The notes: generated from the letters alone by a model not told the origin. A stretch of 33,416 nucleotides of DNA from Thiomicrospira cyclica (GCA_022736205.1 DZAT01000020.1:1-33416), one strand, 5' to 3'. Shown: positions 15,270 through 26,207, counted from the stretch's first letter. Made by a program: numbers and translations.

Positions 15270-16607
15270 AGCATTTATTCCTCGTCACATTCGTGGCGCT
15301 GAGCAGTTTTTCAGCACAGGCAGCCTTAACGATTGATCAATGGCAAACGCCCAAAGGCGCGAAGGTGCTCTATGCCTACGCGCCAGAGTTGCCGATGGTC
15401 GATGTCCGTATGGTATTTGATGCAGGATCAGCGCGTGATGGTAACAAAAAAGGTGTTGCGTATTTAACGTCCGAGTTAATTGGCATGGGTGATGCGCAGC
15501 GTGATGAAGAAGTTTTTGCTGCGGAATCAGAGGCTTTGGGGGTGAGTTTTTCGACGCAATCGCTCAAAGATATGGCGGTTGTGAGTCTGCGCAGCCTCAC
15601 GCGTCCTGAAATTCTCACGCCAGCTTTAGCGATGATCCGCACAGCGATTAGCCAACCGAGCTTTTCGGATGCGGTTTTGATGCGTGAAAAAGCGAGCTTA
15701 TTAACGTCATTGCTGGCAAAACAACAATCGGCAGGTGCGTTAGCAAACGATCGTTTTTGGCAACGTCTCTATGGTTCTCATCCTTACGCAACGCCAGCAG
15801 AGGGGCGTGAGGATACGGTTAAAGCCATGACATCGGCAGACTTGAAGGCTTTTTATCAACGTTATTATTTGGCTAACAACGCTACTGTAGCGATCGTTGG
15901 AGCGGTTAGCAAGACACAAGCGCAAGCCATTGCCGAACAGTTGGCCGATGCATTGCCTGTTGGTGACAAGGTTGCTGCTTTGCCTAATGTGACCGCGCCA
16001 CCTACAGGCTTAGAATCGATAGAATTCTCCTCGACACAAACGCAAATTTTATTGGGGCAGCTGGGTGTCACGCGTCAAGATAAAGATTATGTTGCTTTGT
16101 ATTTAGCCAATCATATTTTGGGCGGCAGTGGTTTTGCATCACGTTTAATGGAAGAAGTGCGTGAAAAGCGCGGCTTGGTATATGGTGTTGGTTCGAGTTT
16201 GTTACCGATGCACCAAACAGGTCCTTGGTTCGTTTCACTCAAAACAGCCAATGCCAATACCAGCGAAGCATTAAAAGTGGTGCAAGAAACGGTCATGGGA
16301 TTGCTGAAAGATATTCCGCAAGCTGAATTGGACGAGCATAAAGATAACATCATCGGTGGATTTGCCTTAGAAACCGATAGCAATAAAGACATCGTCGCTT
16401 ACTTGGCTATGATGGGTTTTTACGATTTGCCCAATGATTGGTTAGCAACTTTTCCTAATAAAGTTCGAGCCATTGATCGTGATACCTTAATGAAAGTCGT
16501 TCAAGCACAACTCAAACCCGAGCGTTGGACTGGCGTTGTGTTGGGTAAGCCGAGTAAGGTCGATGCGCCAGTTCAGACGTTAACTGCGCCTGTTGCAGGA
16601 GGTCATC

Positions 16608-16612
<5 letters not shown>
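15266..16612 (+). CDS. M16 peptidase-like regulatory subunit, exported
   Basis: The 448 residues have a signal peptide (SAQA, about residue 19) and two M16 domains, but the place of the HxxEH motif is GVAYLTSELI, so all three zinc and catalytic residues are absent. The conserved Arg-Tyr region of non-catalytic M16 subunits (SRLMEEVREKRGLVYGV) is kept. It should form the substrate chamber with the protein before it, with which it overlaps by 4 bases. The stop TAA (16610-16612) overlaps the ATT codon proposed as the rsmD start. Confidence 0.93.
16597..16610 (+). promoter_or_regulatory. Shine-Dalgarno sequence and ATT start of rsmD
   Basis: AGGAGG (16597-16602), five bases, then ATT (16608-16610) in the rsmD frame. 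No in-frame ATG, GTG or TTG follows before the conserved RIIGG core, and the only upstream candidate, TTG 16593, precedes the ribosome site. Confidence 0.6.
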
Positions 16613-17692
<1,080 letters not shown>

Positions 17693-17703
17693 GAGGCTGT
17701 ATC

Positions 17704-18495
17704 GTGCCTAGATTGCGTTACTTAATCGGGCGTGCTTTAACATTATGGAAGCGCACACGCTTAGCCAGTGATTTTATTGCCAGACGTTTGTTCTTTCGTT
17801 TTTTAGCATCTGTTCCTGTCATACCTATCACGGAAAACGTGCTGCCTAAGCCAATTAATATTGAAATAAATGCACGCTTACTCATCTTAGCGCCGCATCC
17901 TGACGATGAGAGTATTGGCTGTGGTGGGGTGTTAGCACAGTATCCCTCACAGTGTGAAGTTGTCTGCTTAACCGATGGTTCGCGTGGCGATCCTGCCATA
18001 CCCGTTCAGCGGTTAATTGAAATACGAGAGTTGGAGCTTGCAGCTGCAATGGCTTTGGCAGGGGTGCGCAATTTTCGCTATCTGGGCATTACTGACCGAT
18101 CTCTGATGCAAGCCTATCAGCGTTTTTCTGGCTTGTCGATTGCGTCTGCCGATATGATTTTTATTCCCAACTTTTTAGACCAACATCCCGATCACAAGGC
18201 AGTGACTTGGTTATTACAGCGCTTATTGCGCGAAAAACAATATAAGAAAAGCTTGCAGATTGCTTTTTATGAAGTCTGGGCTACTTTGCCTGTATGGAAT
18301 CGTTACGTTGATTTAAACAATCCCTTGCGTGATAAAAAGAAGACGATGATTGATTCATTTGTCTCTCAAACCAAACACATTGACTATGCGTATCGTATCG
18401 ATTCGTTAAATGTTTACCGTGGGATTGCGGTAGAAAAGTCAGCCGTTGAAGCTTATCTTGTGTTAAGCGTTGATGATTTTTTGAAGATTGCTTAA
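17704..18495 (+). CDS. PIG-L/LmbE-family deacetylase
   Basis: 263 residues of the zinc-dependent N-acetylglucosaminyl deacetylase fold. Motif 1 is LAPHPDDESIGCGG (about 62-75), with a later Asp/His motif LDQHPDHKAV. The N terminus (about 1-55) is basic and helical and may bind the membrane; no clear signal is present. The start is GTG 17704, with AGGAGG 7 bases upstream. It follows coaD closely and is likely in that operon. PIG-L enzymes often deacetylate cell-surface sugars, and rsmD-coaD regions in Pseudomonas are near LPS-core genes, so an envelope-sugar role is plausible but unproven. Its last 33 bases overlap the convergent kinase-like gene. Confidence 0.85.
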   Translation: MPRLRYLIGRALTLWKRTRLASDFIARRLFFRFLASVPVIPITENVLPKPINIEINARLLILAPHPDDESIGCGGVLAQYPSQCEVVCLTDGSRGDPAIPVQRLIEIRELELAAAMALAGVRNFRYLGITDRSLMQAYQRFSGLSIASADMIFIPNFLDQHPDHKAVTWLLQRLLREKQYKKSLQIAFYEVWATLPVWNRYVDLNNPLRDKKKTMIDSFVSQTKHIDYAYRIDSLNVYRGIAVEKSAVEAYLVLSVDDFLKIA

Positions 18496-19335
18496 TTGTT
18501 GCTGAATCATGCTGGCATAACTTGGCTTATTTTGGTTAAAAGCAACGAGTAAGTAGTAAAGTTGATAGACTTCTTTTCTTTTTTGATATCGCTCTGTTGC
18601 GCGACTGTCTATTGCGCTGTCGGCATCAAACCCACTCATGCTCAGTCCCGATAATTCAGCAGCCGCCCAATCCATTTCTAAATCGCCATAGTAACAAGAC
18701 GGGCTGAAAACAACAGGCGTTGCATCTTCTAGAAAAGCGATATGATCTGTGCAAAAATTCCCATGTAACAGACTCGGCTTGGGGTGGTGATCGCTCAAAT
18801 AGATCTCAAGTGTGTCCAGTAATTGATCGATATGTGCGACACTTTTGGTCGCTAGTCCTTGTTCTGCCGCTCTGCGTAATTGCGGTAATAGGCGTTGACT
18901 GCGATAAAAGGAAGTCCAGTCTGTTAGCTGATGATTGTGTTGAATACACTGACCGATAAAATTCGTTTCTTGCCAGCCAAATTGTGCGCCAGTATGCTGA
19001 TGTAAGGCAGCAAGTTGTTGTTCGAGCCGCACTTGATCGCCAGTTTGTTTTAATGATAACCATTCTAGAACAAGCCATGCTGTTTTATGTGTCTGACCCT
19101 GTGCAATCACCAACGGACAGCGCAAGGTTTCTGTTTGTGCTATTGCTTTCAGGCTATAGGCTTGTGTACGCAGCAAGGGTATATCACGTTTAACGCGTGT
19201 TTTGACAAAGTAACGCCCCTGATCTGTTATCAGTTGCCAGCACTGTTGATAATCCTTGTCTTGCTGTTTTTGTGCGCTTTCAACCGTGCCTACCCCAGCA
19301 TCACTCGCGATTTGTTGCCACTCAGAAAAGTTCAT
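18463..19335 (-). CDS. Fructosamine-3-kinase-family protein, predicted inactive
   Basis: 290 residues of the fructosamine kinase fold (LHQHTGAQFGWQETNFIGQ, DWTSFYRSQRLLPQLR, and a CYYGDLEMDWAAAELSG segment). In active enzymes the catalytic loop reads HGDLWSGN and the following motif FDPA. Here they are HGNFCTDH (191-198) and FSPS (210-213), so the catalytic Asp, the metal-binding Asn and the later metal Asp are all replaced; the usual N-lobe Glu also seems to be Gln58. The ATP Lys (Lys45 in YFVKTR) remains. The gene is intact, so it looks like a pseudokinase rather than a decaying gene. Its start overlaps the end of the PBP1A gene by 14 bases; the two are likely coupled. Function unknown. Confidence 0.85.
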   Translation of the reverse strand: MNFSEWQQIASDAGVGTVESAQKQQDKDYQQCWQLITDQGRYFVKTRVKRDIPLLRTQAYSLKAIAQTETLRCPLVIAQGQTHKTAWLVLEWLSLKQTGDQVRLEQQLAALHQHTGAQFGWQETNFIGQCIQHNHQLTDWTSFYRSQRLLPQLRRAAEQGLATKSVAHIDQLLDTLEIYLSDHHPKPSLLHGNFCTDHIAFLEDATPVVFSPSCYYGDLEMDWAAAELSGLSMSGFDADSAIDSRATERYQKRKEVYQLYYLLVAFNQNKPSYASMIQQQLSNLQKIINA

Positions 19336-21805
19336 GTTGCAGTTCTCGCAACGGATCGGCTGCTGCAGTAGCGGGTAAATTATCTTGATCGAACACTTCG
19401 GTTATACCACCTACTTTGCTATCGGGCAGTAGCTCGCCTGTTGTGCCATCGATACGGCGGCTAACAATGCCTTCTGGTCTTTTGTATGCCCCTAAGTCAG
19501 GTTTGTCTTTAAGTGCTAGACGCATATAGTCGACCCAAATGGGCAACGATGATGAACCACCTGATTCTTGTCTGCCAAGACTATCGGGTTGGTCGAATCC
19601 CATCCAGACCCCCGTCACAATATCAGGGTTAAATCCCATAAACCAAGTGTCTTTGATGTCGTTGGTGGTTCCTGTTTTACCTGCTAAGTCGTTTCGTTTA
19701 AGAACCATTGCGCCATGTCCTGTACCCATACGCACCACATCTTGCATCATGCTGGTGATGAGGTAATGTGTCTTGGGATTAATAACGCGTGCTGCTGTAT
19801 TGTCGCTACAGTTTTCTTCACAGAAAGGGCGATCTACCGACTCATAAACAATGTTGCCTTTAGGATCGGTTACTTTGCTAACAAAATAAGGCTGTACACG
19901 ATAACCACCATTAGCAAGCATGGCATAGTTTCCAGCATGTTCTAACAAGTTAACCGACGAAGTCCCCAGTGCAATAGATAAATTGCGAATCGACTCCATT
20001 TCTTTGGTCTGGATGCCTAGCCCTTTCAGATAAGATAAGAAATAATCCACACCAATATCTTGTAAAATGCGAATAGACACTAAGTTTAGTGAATGAATCA
20101 ATGCTGCACGCATGCGCGTAGGACCGCCGAACTTTCCTGTGTAGTTCTCTGGTCGCCAGTAGTCTTCACTAAACTCATCATACTGGGTAATCGGGGCATC
20201 ATTAATGAGGCTTGCGGGTGTATAGCCTTTTTCGAGTGCTGCCATGTATAAGAAAGGCTTGAAGCTCGAACCAGGTTGACGACGGGCTTGCACCGCACGG
20301 TTAAACTGATTGCGTGAGAAATCATAGCCTCCCGAAAGGGCAAGAATTGCGCCTGTTTTACTATCGATACTGGCAAGGGCAGATTGTACGCGTGGTGCTT
20401 GTGCCAGTCGCCAAACATCGCTTTGTTTGTCGACATAAATCACATCACCAACTTGCAAAAAGTTTTTACGCCCAGGTTCTTTAAAACTTTTTGCCCAGTC
20501 GGTCGTTTTACTATCGAGTGATTGCAGACTACCGTCTTTGAGCTTAATACTGGTAATGCGCGTTTTGTCGTTCCAAGCCGTCACTAGTGCAAGATTTAAA
20601 TCGTCTGGTTCGATGGTATCTTTAATGCTGGTCGGCCATTGTGCTTGTGCCGCGCTATCAAGCACAACAACAGGACCTCGGTAACCGTGGCGGCGTTCAT
20701 AGCTCAAAACACCGACATTAATGGCTTTTTGCGCTTGTGTTTGTAAGTCTGCACGAATGGTTGTGGTAATGTTTAACCCTTGCTCTAGTGCATTTTCACC
20801 AAATTTTTCAATCGTCCATTGGCGAATCATTTCGCTGATGTAGTCACCATTGGCTTCGATAACAGCGTTATGAATAGCAGATTCGACAGGGCGTGCTTGC
20901 GCTTGAATGCGTTCGTTGTCGCTGATATAGCCCAATTCGCTCATGCGGCGCAGTACGTAGTCACGACGGTTTTTAGCCGCTTCTGGGTTGGTAACTGGAT
21001 TGAGTGTCGATGGTGCCTTGGGAAGCCCAGCTAATGTGGCAAACTCGTCGACAGTGAGTTGATCGATGCTGCGTCCATAATAAGTTTGTGCCGCTGCTGC
21101 AAAGCCATATGAGCGATGCCCTAAGAAAATTTTGTTTAAATAAAGCGCAATAATTTCTTCTTTGCTAAGCTCGTGTTCAATTTTAAATGACAGAACGATC
21201 TCATTGATTTTACGCATAAATGATTTTTCTGGCGACAAGAAAAAATTCCGTGCTACTTGCATGGTAATGGTTGATCCGCCTTGGCTTTTGTGACCAGTTT
21301 TGACCAACTCAAAAACGGCACGAAGAATGCCTTGATAGTCGACACCTGGATGCTCAAAGAAACGATCATCTTCAGCCGCTAAAATTGCCTGAATCATTTG
21401 CGGTGGGAATTGTTCATAGTTCAAGGGAATGCGACGTTTTTCACCGTATTCTGCCATCAATTTGTTGTCGCTGGTATAAATGCGCAGGGGAACTTGCATT
21501 TGCACGGTTTTCAGTTCATTCACATCGGGAAGTGTCGGGTAAATGGTTGTCCAATAACTAAAGGCTGCAAAAGCGAGAATGCCGACTGTAGAAAGCGTAC
21601 CTAATAAACTGGTCCAGATAAAAAGTTTGACCCATCTCGACATGGGTTTGCGTTGTTTGGGTTGGGTTGCATGCGGATAACGATCGTGTCCATGCGTATG
21701 CTGCTGTTCAGCGTCCGATGGTTGAATATGAAAATCATCATCAAAAAGAGTGCGCGTTTTTGAACTGGGTTGATTACTTGAAGCAGTGGGTAGGACGCGT
21801 TCCAT
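19322..21805 (-). CDS. mrcA: Penicillin-binding protein 1A (class A, bifunctional)
   Basis: Inner-membrane enzyme that polymerises and cross-links peptidoglycan. The 827 residues have a long cytoplasmic N terminus (about 1-55), a transmembrane helix (about 60-85), glycosyltransferase family 51 (catalytic Glu in EDDRFFEHPGVD, then GGSTITMQVARN), a linker domain, and the transpeptidase with SSFK (QPGSSFKPFL), SLN and KTGTT. Length matches PBP1A (about 850). It usually stands next to pilMNOPQ; here it is followed by the pseudokinase gene with a 14-base overlap. LpoA-like protein (3934-5019) is its likely activator in this genome. Confidence 0.96.
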   Translation of the reverse strand: MERVLPTASSNQPSSKTRTLFDDDFHIQPSDAEQQHTHGHDRYPHATQPKQRKPMSRWVKLFIWTSLLGTLSTVGILAFAAFSYWTTIYPTLPDVNELKTVQMQVPLRIYTSDNKLMAEYGEKRRIPLNYEQFPPQMIQAILAAEDDRFFEHPGVDYQGILRAVFELVKTGHKSQGGSTITMQVARNFFLSPEKSFMRKINEIVLSFKIEHELSKEEIIALYLNKIFLGHRSYGFAAAAQTYYGRSIDQLTVDEFATLAGLPKAPSTLNPVTNPEAAKNRRDYVLRRMSELGYISDNERIQAQARPVESAIHNAVIEANGDYISEMIRQWTIEKFGENALEQGLNITTTIRADLQTQAQKAINVGVLSYERRHGYRGPVVVLDSAAQAQWPTSIKDTIEPDDLNLALVTAWNDKTRITSIKLKDGSLQSLDSKTTDWAKSFKEPGRKNFLQVGDVIYVDKQSDVWRLAQAPRVQSALASIDSKTGAILALSGGYDFSRNQFNRAVQARRQPGSSFKPFLYMAALEKGYTPASLINDAPITQYDEFSEDYWRPENYTGKFGGPTRMRAALIHSLNLVSIRILQDIGVDYFLSYLKGLGIQTKEMESIRNLSIALGTSSVNLLEHAGNYAMLANGGYRVQPYFVSKVTDPKGNIVYESVDRPFCEENCSDNTAARVINPKTHYLITSMMQDVVRMGTGHGAMVLKRNDLAGKTGTTNDIKDTWFMGFNPDIVTGVWMGFDQPDSLGRQESGGSSSLPIWVDYMRLALKDKPDLGAYKRPEGIVSRRIDGTTGELLPDSKVGGITEVFDQDNLPATAAADPLRELQHELF

Positions 21806-21865
21806 AAAAAATCTCGTATATAGGCATACTGCTTATTATGCCAGAAAAAGAGGGGTTGTAGAAAA

Positions 21866-21896
21866 CAAAAAAGCCCAGCACGATGCTGAGCTTTTT
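21866..21896 (-). terminator. Rho-independent terminator after the small membrane protein gene
   Basis: Minus-strand stem of 13 positions with one mismatch, AAAAAGCTCAGCA against TGCTGGGCTTTTT, three-base loop, then T-rich. It separates this gene from the PBP1A gene. Confidence 0.85.
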
Positions 21897-21916
21897 GCTG
21901 TGTGCTTAAGCAAAGC

Positions 21917-22129
21917 TTATGCTTTGCTGTAGCGACCCGACTTGATATCGTCCCACAGCATCCACACACTAAAGCCAACAATGATGCTGATTGCCATAGC
22001 GGTGCCGATGGTTCCAACAACAGACTTAATCTCTTGTGGTAAAACACCGAAGTAAACACCAAGAATAACGGCTAAGGGAACAACAACACCTGCTACCACG
22101 AAACCGACAAATTTTAATAACTCAATCAT
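21917..22129 (-). CDS. Small two-helix inner-membrane protein
   Basis: 70 residues beginning at ATG 22129, which has GGAG 6 bases before it; an upstream TTG (22141) lies within the ribosome site and is unlikely. Two hydrophobic helices (about 4-28 and 38-62) separated by a PQEIKS loop, then a cytoplasmic tail DDIKSGRYSKA. It has its own terminator and stands between yicC and mrcA on the same strand. I do not recognise a family. High A/V/I/G content is typical of small stress or assembly proteins, but no specific role can be given. Confidence 0.75.
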   Translation of the reverse strand: MIELLKFVGFVVAGVVVPLAVILGVYFGVLPQEIKSVVGTIGTAMAISIIVGFSVWMLWDDIKSGRYSKA

Positions 22130-22217
22130 TTTATACTCCAAAACGCCTCAGTTGACAGTGAAACTATACCTTAGTATCAGGTTACTTGACAAGTCAGTTA
22201 ACTTGATCTGAATTATG

Positions 22218-23078
22218 TTATTCTAAGTTTTGAATCTGCTCGCGCATCTGCTCAATCAATACTTTCAGTGCCAAGCTAACCTGTGTGATGTCCATCGTAC
22301 ATGCTTTAGCGCCCAATGTATTAGCTTCACGGTTCAATTCTTGCATCAAGAAATCTAAACGACGACCAACTGGCTCTTCTTTTTTAAGAATACTAAAAAT
22401 CTCTTTCAAGTGCGTCGATAGACGATCAAGCTCTTCGGTTACATCAGAACGCTGTGCCAATAAGACAACTTCTTGCGACCAACGTCCCTCATCCAATTCT
22501 CCTGCTAAATCGCGCACACGGGCACGCAAATTGTCGATATGGCGACGGATAATTTCGGGAGCCATACGTTGTAGGTTTTCGACCAACTTTAATGATGCTT
22601 CAGCGCGTTGACGCATGATTTCTGCTAAAGCAAAACCTTCGCGCTCACGAGCTGTATTCAGTGCATCAATTGCTTCGTCACAAGCAGCAATAATCGCTTG
22701 CTCTAGTGCGTCACCGTCGCCAGCGCTATTTTGCATAATACCTGGCCATGCCAGAATGGTCATAGGGTCGAGATTTTTTGTACCAGGAACGCTCTCTTGA
22801 ATCTGTGCAACCAAGTTAGCAATCTGATTCAAACGATCAACATCAAGCAACGCACTATCGGTTGTTGGTAATAGTTGCAATTTAAGGGTTGCTTCTACTT
22901 TTCCTCGACTGAGTTTTTCACGCAGACGCTCACGCACCATCATTTCAACGTGACGTACTTCCTCGGGCATACGTACAAAAACTTCTAAGAATCTGTGGTT
23001 GACTGATTTAATCTCCCAGATGAGACCACCGTTTGGTAATGTCTTACTGGCGCGGGCAAAAGCCGTCATACTACGCAT
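22218..23078 (-). CDS. yicC: YicC-family endoribonuclease
   Basis: 286 residues with the YicC start SMTAFAR, an N-terminal domain with SVNHRFLEVFVRMPEE, and the C-terminal DUF1732 domain ending FLMQELNREANTLGAK and KVLIEQMREQIQNLE. Relatives are endoribonucleases that degrade small RNAs. AGGAAA lies about 7 bases before the ATG. It is divergent from rph, a conserved arrangement in gammaproteobacteria, consistent with a role in RNA processing. Confidence 0.95.
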   Translation of the reverse strand: MRSMTAFARASKTLPNGGLIWEIKSVNHRFLEVFVRMPEEVRHVEMMVRERLREKLSRGKVEATLKLQLLPTTDSALLDVDRLNQIANLVAQIQESVPGTKNLDPMTILAWPGIMQNSAGDGDALEQAIIAACDEAIDALNTAREREGFALAEIMRQRAEASLKLVENLQRMAPEIIRRHIDNLRARVRDLAGELDEGRWSQEVVLLAQRSDVTEELDRLSTHLKEIFSILKKEEPVGRRLDFLMQELNREANTLGAKACTMDITQVSLALKVLIEQMREQIQNLE

Positions 23079-23140
23079 GGGCGTTTCCTGTTAATTTTGT
23101 TATTAGTTTATAGATTGTAACGAATATTTGCTGTTGGGGC

Positions 23141-23146
23141 TATAAT
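23141..23146 (+). promoter_or_regulatory. -10 element of the rph-rdgB-hemW promoter
   Basis: A perfect TATAAT 39 bases before the rph start. The -35 is unclear (TTGTAA lies 20 bases upstream, too far to be ideal). Confidence 0.4.
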
Positions 23147-23184
23147 TAAACTTAATTCTTTAGCTTTATTTATAGGAAACGCTT

Positions 23185-23922
23185 ATGTCGACACCTTTTT
23201 CACGCCCCAGTCTACGTCAATCGAATGAGATGCGTAATGTTAATATTTTGCCTGACTTTACCTTGCATGCAGAAGGTTCTGTCTTGATTTCGTTCGGTAA
23301 TACCAAAGTGATTTGTACGGCATCGGTTGATGAAAAAGTGCCTAGCTTTTTGCGTGGTAAGGGTGAGGGTTGGGTAACGGCTGAGTATGGTATGTTGCCC
23401 CGTTCAACCTCGACGCGTATGGATCGAGAGTCCGTTCGTGGAAAACAACAAGGGCGCACGCAAGAAATTCAGCGTTTGATTGGTCGCTCATTACGTGCAG
23501 CGGTTGATATGAAGCAGTTGGGCGAGCGCACCGTTATTATTGATTGTGATGTGATACAAGCAGATGGGGGTACACGTACCGCTGCGATTACGGGTGGTTA
23601 TGTTGCTTTGGCTTTAGCAATTAAGGGGTTAATGGCATCGGGAAAGTTAAAGCAAACCCCATTGTTGTATCAAGTTGCTTCGGTCTCTGTCGGTATTTAT
23701 CAAGGCGAGCCAGTCCTCGACTTAGATTACGCTGAAGACTCAGCGGCACATACCGATATGAATGTGGTTATGGTGAATGATGGTCGCTTTATTGAAGTGC
23801 AGGGCACGGCCGAAGCCGAACCTTATTCATTTGCTGAAATGCAGGCGATGCTAACCTTGGCTCAAGCGGGCATCGAACAATTATTTGTTGCGCAGCAAGC
23901 GATTTTACAGGCTGCATCATGA
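23185..23922 (+). CDS. rph: Ribonuclease PH
   Basis: Phosphorolytic 3'-exonuclease that trims tRNA precursors. 245 residues, with [13 protein letters not shown] at the start, [65 protein letters not shown] and the C-terminal [13 protein letters not shown]. All are canonical; the C terminus is complete, unlike the frameshifted E. coli K-12 gene. Its end overlaps rdgB by 4 bases, and hemW follows. Confidence 0.97.
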   Translation: MSTPFSRPSLRQSNEMRNVNILPDFTLHAEGSVLISFGNTKVICTASVDEKVPSFLRGKGEGWVTAEYGMLPRSTSTRMDRESVRGKQQGRTQEIQRLIGRSLRAAVDMKQLGERTVIIDCDVIQADGGTRTAAITGGYVALALAIKGLMASGKLKQTPLLYQVASVSVGIYQGEPVLDLDYAEDSAAHTDMNVVMVNDGRFIEVQGTAEAEPYSFAEMQAMLTLAQAGIEQLFVAQQAILQAAS

Positions 23923-24509
23923 AGCTTGTATTAGCGTCTGGTAACGCCAAAAAAGCCAAAGAGTTAACGGCATTATTAGCGCCGTTGGGATTAAATGTGC
24001 ACTTGCAGTCGATGTTTAATGTTGTTCAACCGCCAGAAGATGGGCTGACTTTTGTTGAAAATGCACTCATCAAAGCGCGAGCTGCCGCTTTACAAACGGG
24101 TTTGCCTGCCATTGCTGATGATTCTGGGTTGGTTGTTGATGCTTTAGCAGGCGAGCCTGGTATTTATTCGGCACGCTATGCGGGGTTAGGTGCTAGTGAT
24201 GCAGCTAATAACGATAAATTATTAGCCGCAATGCACGATGTGCCAGAAGCTGAACGGTCAGCGCGATTCGTAAGTGTTGTCGTTTATATGCGTCATGCGC
24301 ATGATCCTTTGCCATTGATTGCTCAAGGCATATGGGAAGGACGTATTCTTACGTCAGCAGTCGGTGAGGGTGGTTTTGGTTATGATCCGCTGTTTTATGT
24401 GCCCACGCATGGCTGCGCTAGCGCGCAGCTCGATGCCAGCGAAAAGAATCGTATCAGTCATCGTGGTCAATCGATGCAATTGTTACTGAAGCAGTTAGAA
24501 GCCTTGTAA
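23919..24509 (+). CDS. rdgB: XTP/dITP pyrophosphatase RdgB
   Basis: House-cleaning enzyme that hydrolyses dITP, XTP and ITP. 196 residues with [12 protein letters not shown] (nucleotide loop), [59 protein letters not shown] and SHRGQ near the end. All are characteristic. Starts inside the rph stop (ATGA) and its own TAA overlaps the hemW ATG (TAATG), so the three genes are tightly coupled. Confidence 0.97.
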   Translation: MKLVLASGNAKKAKELTALLAPLGLNVHLQSMFNVVQPPEDGLTFVENALIKARAAALQTGLPAIADDSGLVVDALAGEPGIYSARYAGLGASDAANNDKLLAAMHDVPEAERSARFVSVVVYMRHAHDPLPLIAQGIWEGRILTSAVGEGGFGYDPLFYVPTHGCASAQLDASEKNRISHRGQSMQLLLKQLEAL

Positions 24510-25660
24510 TGTCCATTATTGCTCAAACGATTCCGTTAGCGCTTTATGTGCATTGGCCTTGGTGCGTACAAAAATGCCCCTATTGCGATTTTAATTCTCA
24601 TGTTGCACGCGATGCCGATGAGGCGCGTTATGCGCGGGCTTTGCTCGACGACTGGGCGTTACAATTGCCTGCTTTGTCGGGGCGAGCGATCAGCAGTGTT
24701 TTTTTTGGCGGTGGTACGCCCTCGTTAGCGCATCCGCGCTTTATTGCCGCTGTGTTAGAGCGGGTGGCAAAAGATGCCACCTTGACGAGCGACTGTGAAA
24801 TTACCTTGGAAGCTAATCCTGGTACGGTTGATGCGGCGCATTTCGCGGGATATTATGCAGCAGGTGTTAATCGTTTGTCGTTGGGAATCCAAAGCTTTGA
24901 TACAGAATTGTTAAAGCAGATTGGTCGTATTCATGATGGCAATCAAGCGAAGCAAGCGATTGAGGTGGCAAGAAAAATTGGCTTTGATAACATTAATTTG
25001 GATTTAATGGTTGGTTTGCCTAGTCAAACCGAGAAAACTGCGCTTGTTGATATCGAAACAGCCTTATCTTTTGCACCCGAACACCTTTCTCATTATCAAC
25101 TCACCCTTGAGCCGAATACGCCATTTTTTGCCCGTCCGCCTAAATCCTTACCTGATGATGATCTAGCCGATAACTTACAACTGCTTTGCCATCAGCGACT
25201 AGAGGGGGCAGGTTTTGACCGTTATGAGGTGTCGGCATGGCAAGCAAAACGCGGCAATGCCAGTCGTCATAATTTAAATTATTGGCAGTTTGGCGATTAT
25301 GTCGGTATCGGTGCAGGTGCGCATGGCAAGCTGACGCTGGCAGTTGGCACCATTGTGCGTACCGATCACGCGAAAAGCCCTGTGCGTTATGTGCAGGATA
25401 TTGAATCTGGATTGTTGGCTAAAACCGAGCGGATTGATGCAAAAAACTTACCATTTGAGTTTTTAATGAACGCCTTGCGTCTGCGTGAAGGGGTTGATGT
25501 AGAAAAATATAAGAATCGAACAGGATTAAATTTAGCTTCGATCGAAAATCAATGGAAACAAGGGGTTGGTGATGGGTTTTTGTTGCCAATGACGCATACT
25601 TTAACGACAACAGACTTAGGTTATCGGTACTTGAATCATATCTTAGAAGCGTGGCTTTGA
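24509..25660 (+). CDS. hemW: Heme chaperone HemW (radical SAM)
   Basis: 383 residues. The radical SAM cluster ligands are Cys19, Cys23 and Cys26 (WCVQKCPYC), followed by FGGGTPSL, EANPGTVDAAHFAGYYAAGVNRLSLGIQSF and the C-terminal HemN-like domain. HemW transfers heme to target proteins and is often misannotated as an oxygen-independent coproporphyrinogen oxidase, which needs extra N-terminal sequence that is absent here. It shares one base with the rdgB stop. No terminator for it is seen on the plus strand. Confidence 0.95.
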   Translation: MSIIAQTIPLALYVHWPWCVQKCPYCDFNSHVARDADEARYARALLDDWALQLPALSGRAISSVFFGGGTPSLAHPRFIAAVLERVAKDATLTSDCEITLEANPGTVDAAHFAGYYAAGVNRLSLGIQSFDTELLKQIGRIHDGNQAKQAIEVARKIGFDNINLDLMVGLPSQTEKTALVDIETALSFAPEHLSHYQLTLEPNTPFFARPPKSLPDDDLADNLQLLCHQRLEGAGFDRYEVSAWQAKRGNASRHNLNYWQFGDYVGIGAGAHGKLTLAVGTIVRTDHAKSPVRYVQDIESGLLAKTERIDAKNLPFEFLMNALRLREGVDVEKYKNRTGLNLASIENQWKQGVGDGFLLPMTHTLTTTDLGYRYLNHILEAWL

Positions 25661-25683
25661 ATGTTTTGATAAAAGGGGTGATA

Positions 25684-25717
25684 ATAAAAAGGCCGGAGGT
25701 CAAGCAGACCTACCGGC
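25684..25717 (-). terminator. Rho-independent terminator of the FliS-paralogue gene
   Basis: Minus-strand stem GCCGG..GGTC against GACC..CCGGC (9 base pairs with an internal asymmetry), five-base loop, followed by TTTTTATTAT. Confidence 0.85.
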
Positions 25718-25775
25718 AATGGGAGGAGATCATGAGACATTGCTGCGAGAACAAAACAGCAACATCGAGAAGGGG

Positions 25776-26207
25776 TTATTGAACGGGCGTTGTGCCATTT
25801 CCTGTGAGGTGCATGGCTTCTTCCCAAGCCTGCTTCAGCTCGTTCATAATTAAGATAGCGCTTTCTAAATATTCCGTTCCTGCTTCTGTAACCGCTTGTT
25901 GAATGCTGAAATCAACATATTCATACAATTCGGCGAAGTTGTAAGCAATGATGTTTTGCTCTTTAAAGACGAGGCGATCTCGCAAAGCATCAACCAACGT
26001 GGTCATGCGACCCAGATGGAAACCCTTAGCAACCAGTTCACCTTTTTCGTGGCATTCTTTGGCTTGCACGCCTTTTTCAACACTACGCTGCAGTAACAAT
26101 AAAATATAAACGTGTGTCTTTTCACTTAAATCAGTTTCTAGCTCACGGTCATAAACGTAAGGCTTTAGTAAACTGCTGTCTTGTGTTTGGTTTTGAATGG
26201 TTTCCAT
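25776..26207 (-). CDS. Divergent FliS-family protein (second FliS-like gene)
   Basis: 143 helical residues whose spacing of features follows FliS: a Tyr-rich start, YILLLLQRSVEKGVQAKECH (helix 1-2), KG..HLGRMTTLVDALRDRL, then IAYNFAELYEYVDFSIQQAV and AILIMNELKQAWEEA, which correspond to VAENLNALYDFMVRRLFQAS and ELLREVKAGWDEM of the FliS at 30526. Identity outside these anchors is low. FliS is the flagellin export chaperone; what this paralogue binds is unknown. The gene has GGAG 9 bases before its ATG, a sigma-54-type promoter and its own terminator, so it is a single-gene unit. Confidence 0.75.
   Translation of the reverse strand: METIQNQTQDSSLLKPYVYDRELETDLSEKTHVYILLLLQRSVEKGVQAKECHEKGELVAKGFHLGRMTTLVDALRDRLVFKEQNIIAYNFAELYEYVDFSIQQAVTEAGTEYLESAILIMNELKQAWEEAMHLTGNGTTPVQ

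Noticed and set aside
25164..25171. GCCGATAA inside hemW
   Set aside because: The nearest TAAA is 21 bases away, not 15, and no gene starts after it.
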